A stretch of 8,118 nt of DNA, from contig JASFYU010000020.1 in NCBI GenBank assembly GCA_045046905.1, forward strand, positions 1 to 8,118, written 5' to 3'. Source of the stretch: JASFYU01 sp045046905. GTDB lineage: Bacteria; Bacteroidota; Bacteroidia; Flavobacteriales; Flavobacteriaceae. A model generated the notes under the pieces. The model did no database searches and was not told where the DNA came from. It saw only the letters and a program-made list of their open reading frames with translations. Shown one piece after another: positions 7,711 to 8,118 of the stretch (positions are counted from its first letter, which is position 1; each line of letters opens with the position of its first letter). The translations under genes were made by a program, and so were the position numbers.

Positions 7711-8014
7711 AAGACTATTATTTTTAGTTACACTTCCCACTTTTACTGAGAATATTTGAATTGACAGCAATCGAGTTGGCATTAGTGGTGGTTTTTGCAG
7801 ATTACTAAGACAACAAAGTCATTGAAACCATTGAACATTTTTTATTTTCAATACTGAAAAATATATTTTTAAAGCCTAAACGGTCAGAAATCTACAACTT
7901 TATGATTTGTTACGAGCGAAAAGTAAATCATTCTAGGGTTTATATAGATAGATACTACTACTATTTACCCATCGCTTCCCCTTTATATATTATCGGAGGA
8001 AGACATTTACTATC
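7711..8014. other. Non-coding stretch upstream of the propeller gene
   Basis: No convincing gene is seen on either strand. The part next to the propeller gene should contain its promoter, but I find no full TAnnTTTG match; TGACTTTG on the minus strand (about 7815-7822) is the nearest and is weak. The right part contains an imperfect hairpin at 7915-7976. A purine-rich GGAGGA (7995-8000) resembles a Shine-Dalgarno sequence but has no start codon at a suitable distance. Confidence 0.6.
7915..7976. repeat. Imperfect inverted repeat with 14-bp arms
   Basis: AGCGAAAAGTAAAT (7915-7928) pairs with ATTTACCCATCGCT (7963-7976) at 11 of 14 positions. The three mismatches form one internal bulge and the loop is 34 bases, containing short GATA and CTA runs. 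It lies between the propeller gene and repeat copy B. It could be a regulatory site or an RNA stem; nothing in the sequence chooses between these. Confidence 0.35.
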
Positions 8015-8118
8015 CTCATCGCGTATAGAAATTCGGAAATTTAGGCGAATTTATTTTTTTCTTTGCCAAGGCAGAATTTTTAAGCATAGCCGTAGCTACG
8101 GTTTAAAATTTTAAGGCA
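8015..8118. repeat. Palindromic repeat, copy B (cut by the window end)
   Basis: Bases 8015-8114 align without gaps to 4982-5081 with 8 differences, in the same orientation. The centre is the perfect palindrome CCGTAGCTACGG (8090-8101), followed by TTTAAAATTTTAAGGCA. Those bases begin the right arm, and the closing GGCA would pair with the left-arm TGCC. The rest of the right arm lies outside the window. The copy has no transposase or gene of its own; the reading frame running through it is best treated as spurious. Confidence 0.75.

Noticed and set aside
7711..7782. N-terminal extension of the propeller protein from the ATG at 7782
   Set aside because: It would place 24 residues in front of a complete lipoprotein signal peptide, which would block normal export; the ATG at 7710 fits better.
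7995..8000. GGAGGA as a Shine-Dalgarno sequence
   Set aside because: No start codon lies 5-12 bases downstream, and Shine-Dalgarno use is uncommon in this phylum.
7902..8114. 70-residue open frame on the plus strand
   Set aside because: Its second half is translated entirely from the palindromic repeat, its composition is rich in Y, R and I without any domain, and it has no promoter or ribosome-site support. Similar frames would arise wherever the repeat occurs.
1..8118. Defence island, CRISPR array, insertion sequence, tRNA or rRNA
   Set aside because: No repeat-spacer pattern, transposase, cloverleaf or ribosomal sequence was seen. The unusual content is limited to the palindromic repeats and the exported enzyme pair.

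Overview
The window looks like chromosomal DNA from a marine-type member of the Flavobacteriaceae (Bacteroidota). The evidence is AT-rich intergenic DNA, genes without Shine-Dalgarno sequences, a TAnnTTTG-type -7 promoter element in front of trxA, a DNA polymerase III alpha subunit with a fused N-terminal exonuclease, and two surface lipoproteins of the sulfatase/glycosidase kind used on algal or host glycans. The genus cannot be fixed from the sequence alone.

Layout. Positions 1-18 are a perfect palindrome, probably the trxA terminator. Positions 46-363 (minus) encode thioredoxin. Positions 568-4953 (minus) encode the replicative polymerase DnaE, with a DEDDh exonuclease, PHP, polymerase, HhH, clamp-binding motif and OB fold. 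About 4962-5151, directly upstream of dnaE, is a ~190-bp imperfect palindrome. Positions 5271-6677 (plus) encode an arylsulfatase A-like, formylglycine-type sulfatase lipoprotein. Positions 6745-7710 (minus, convergent with the sulfatase) encode a five-bladed beta-propeller lipoprotein resembling glycoside hydrolases. Positions 7711-8014 hold no gene I can support, only an imperfect hairpin at 7915-7976. From 8015 to the window end lies a second copy of the palindromic repeat in the same orientation as the first.

The left half is housekeeping (replication and thiol redox). The right half is an accessory pair of exported enzymes, one removing sulfate and one probably acting on a glycan. No SusC/SusD pair, regulator or sulfatase-maturating enzyme is present in the window, so substrate and control are unknown.

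The most notable non-coding signal is the repeat. Its two copies match at 92 of 100 aligned positions without gaps and bracket the sulfatase/propeller pair. The dnaE-proximal copy also carries a plausible dnaE promoter. I saw no defence system, CRISPR array, transposase, tRNA or rRNA, and no clear evidence of a wholly new multi-gene system.
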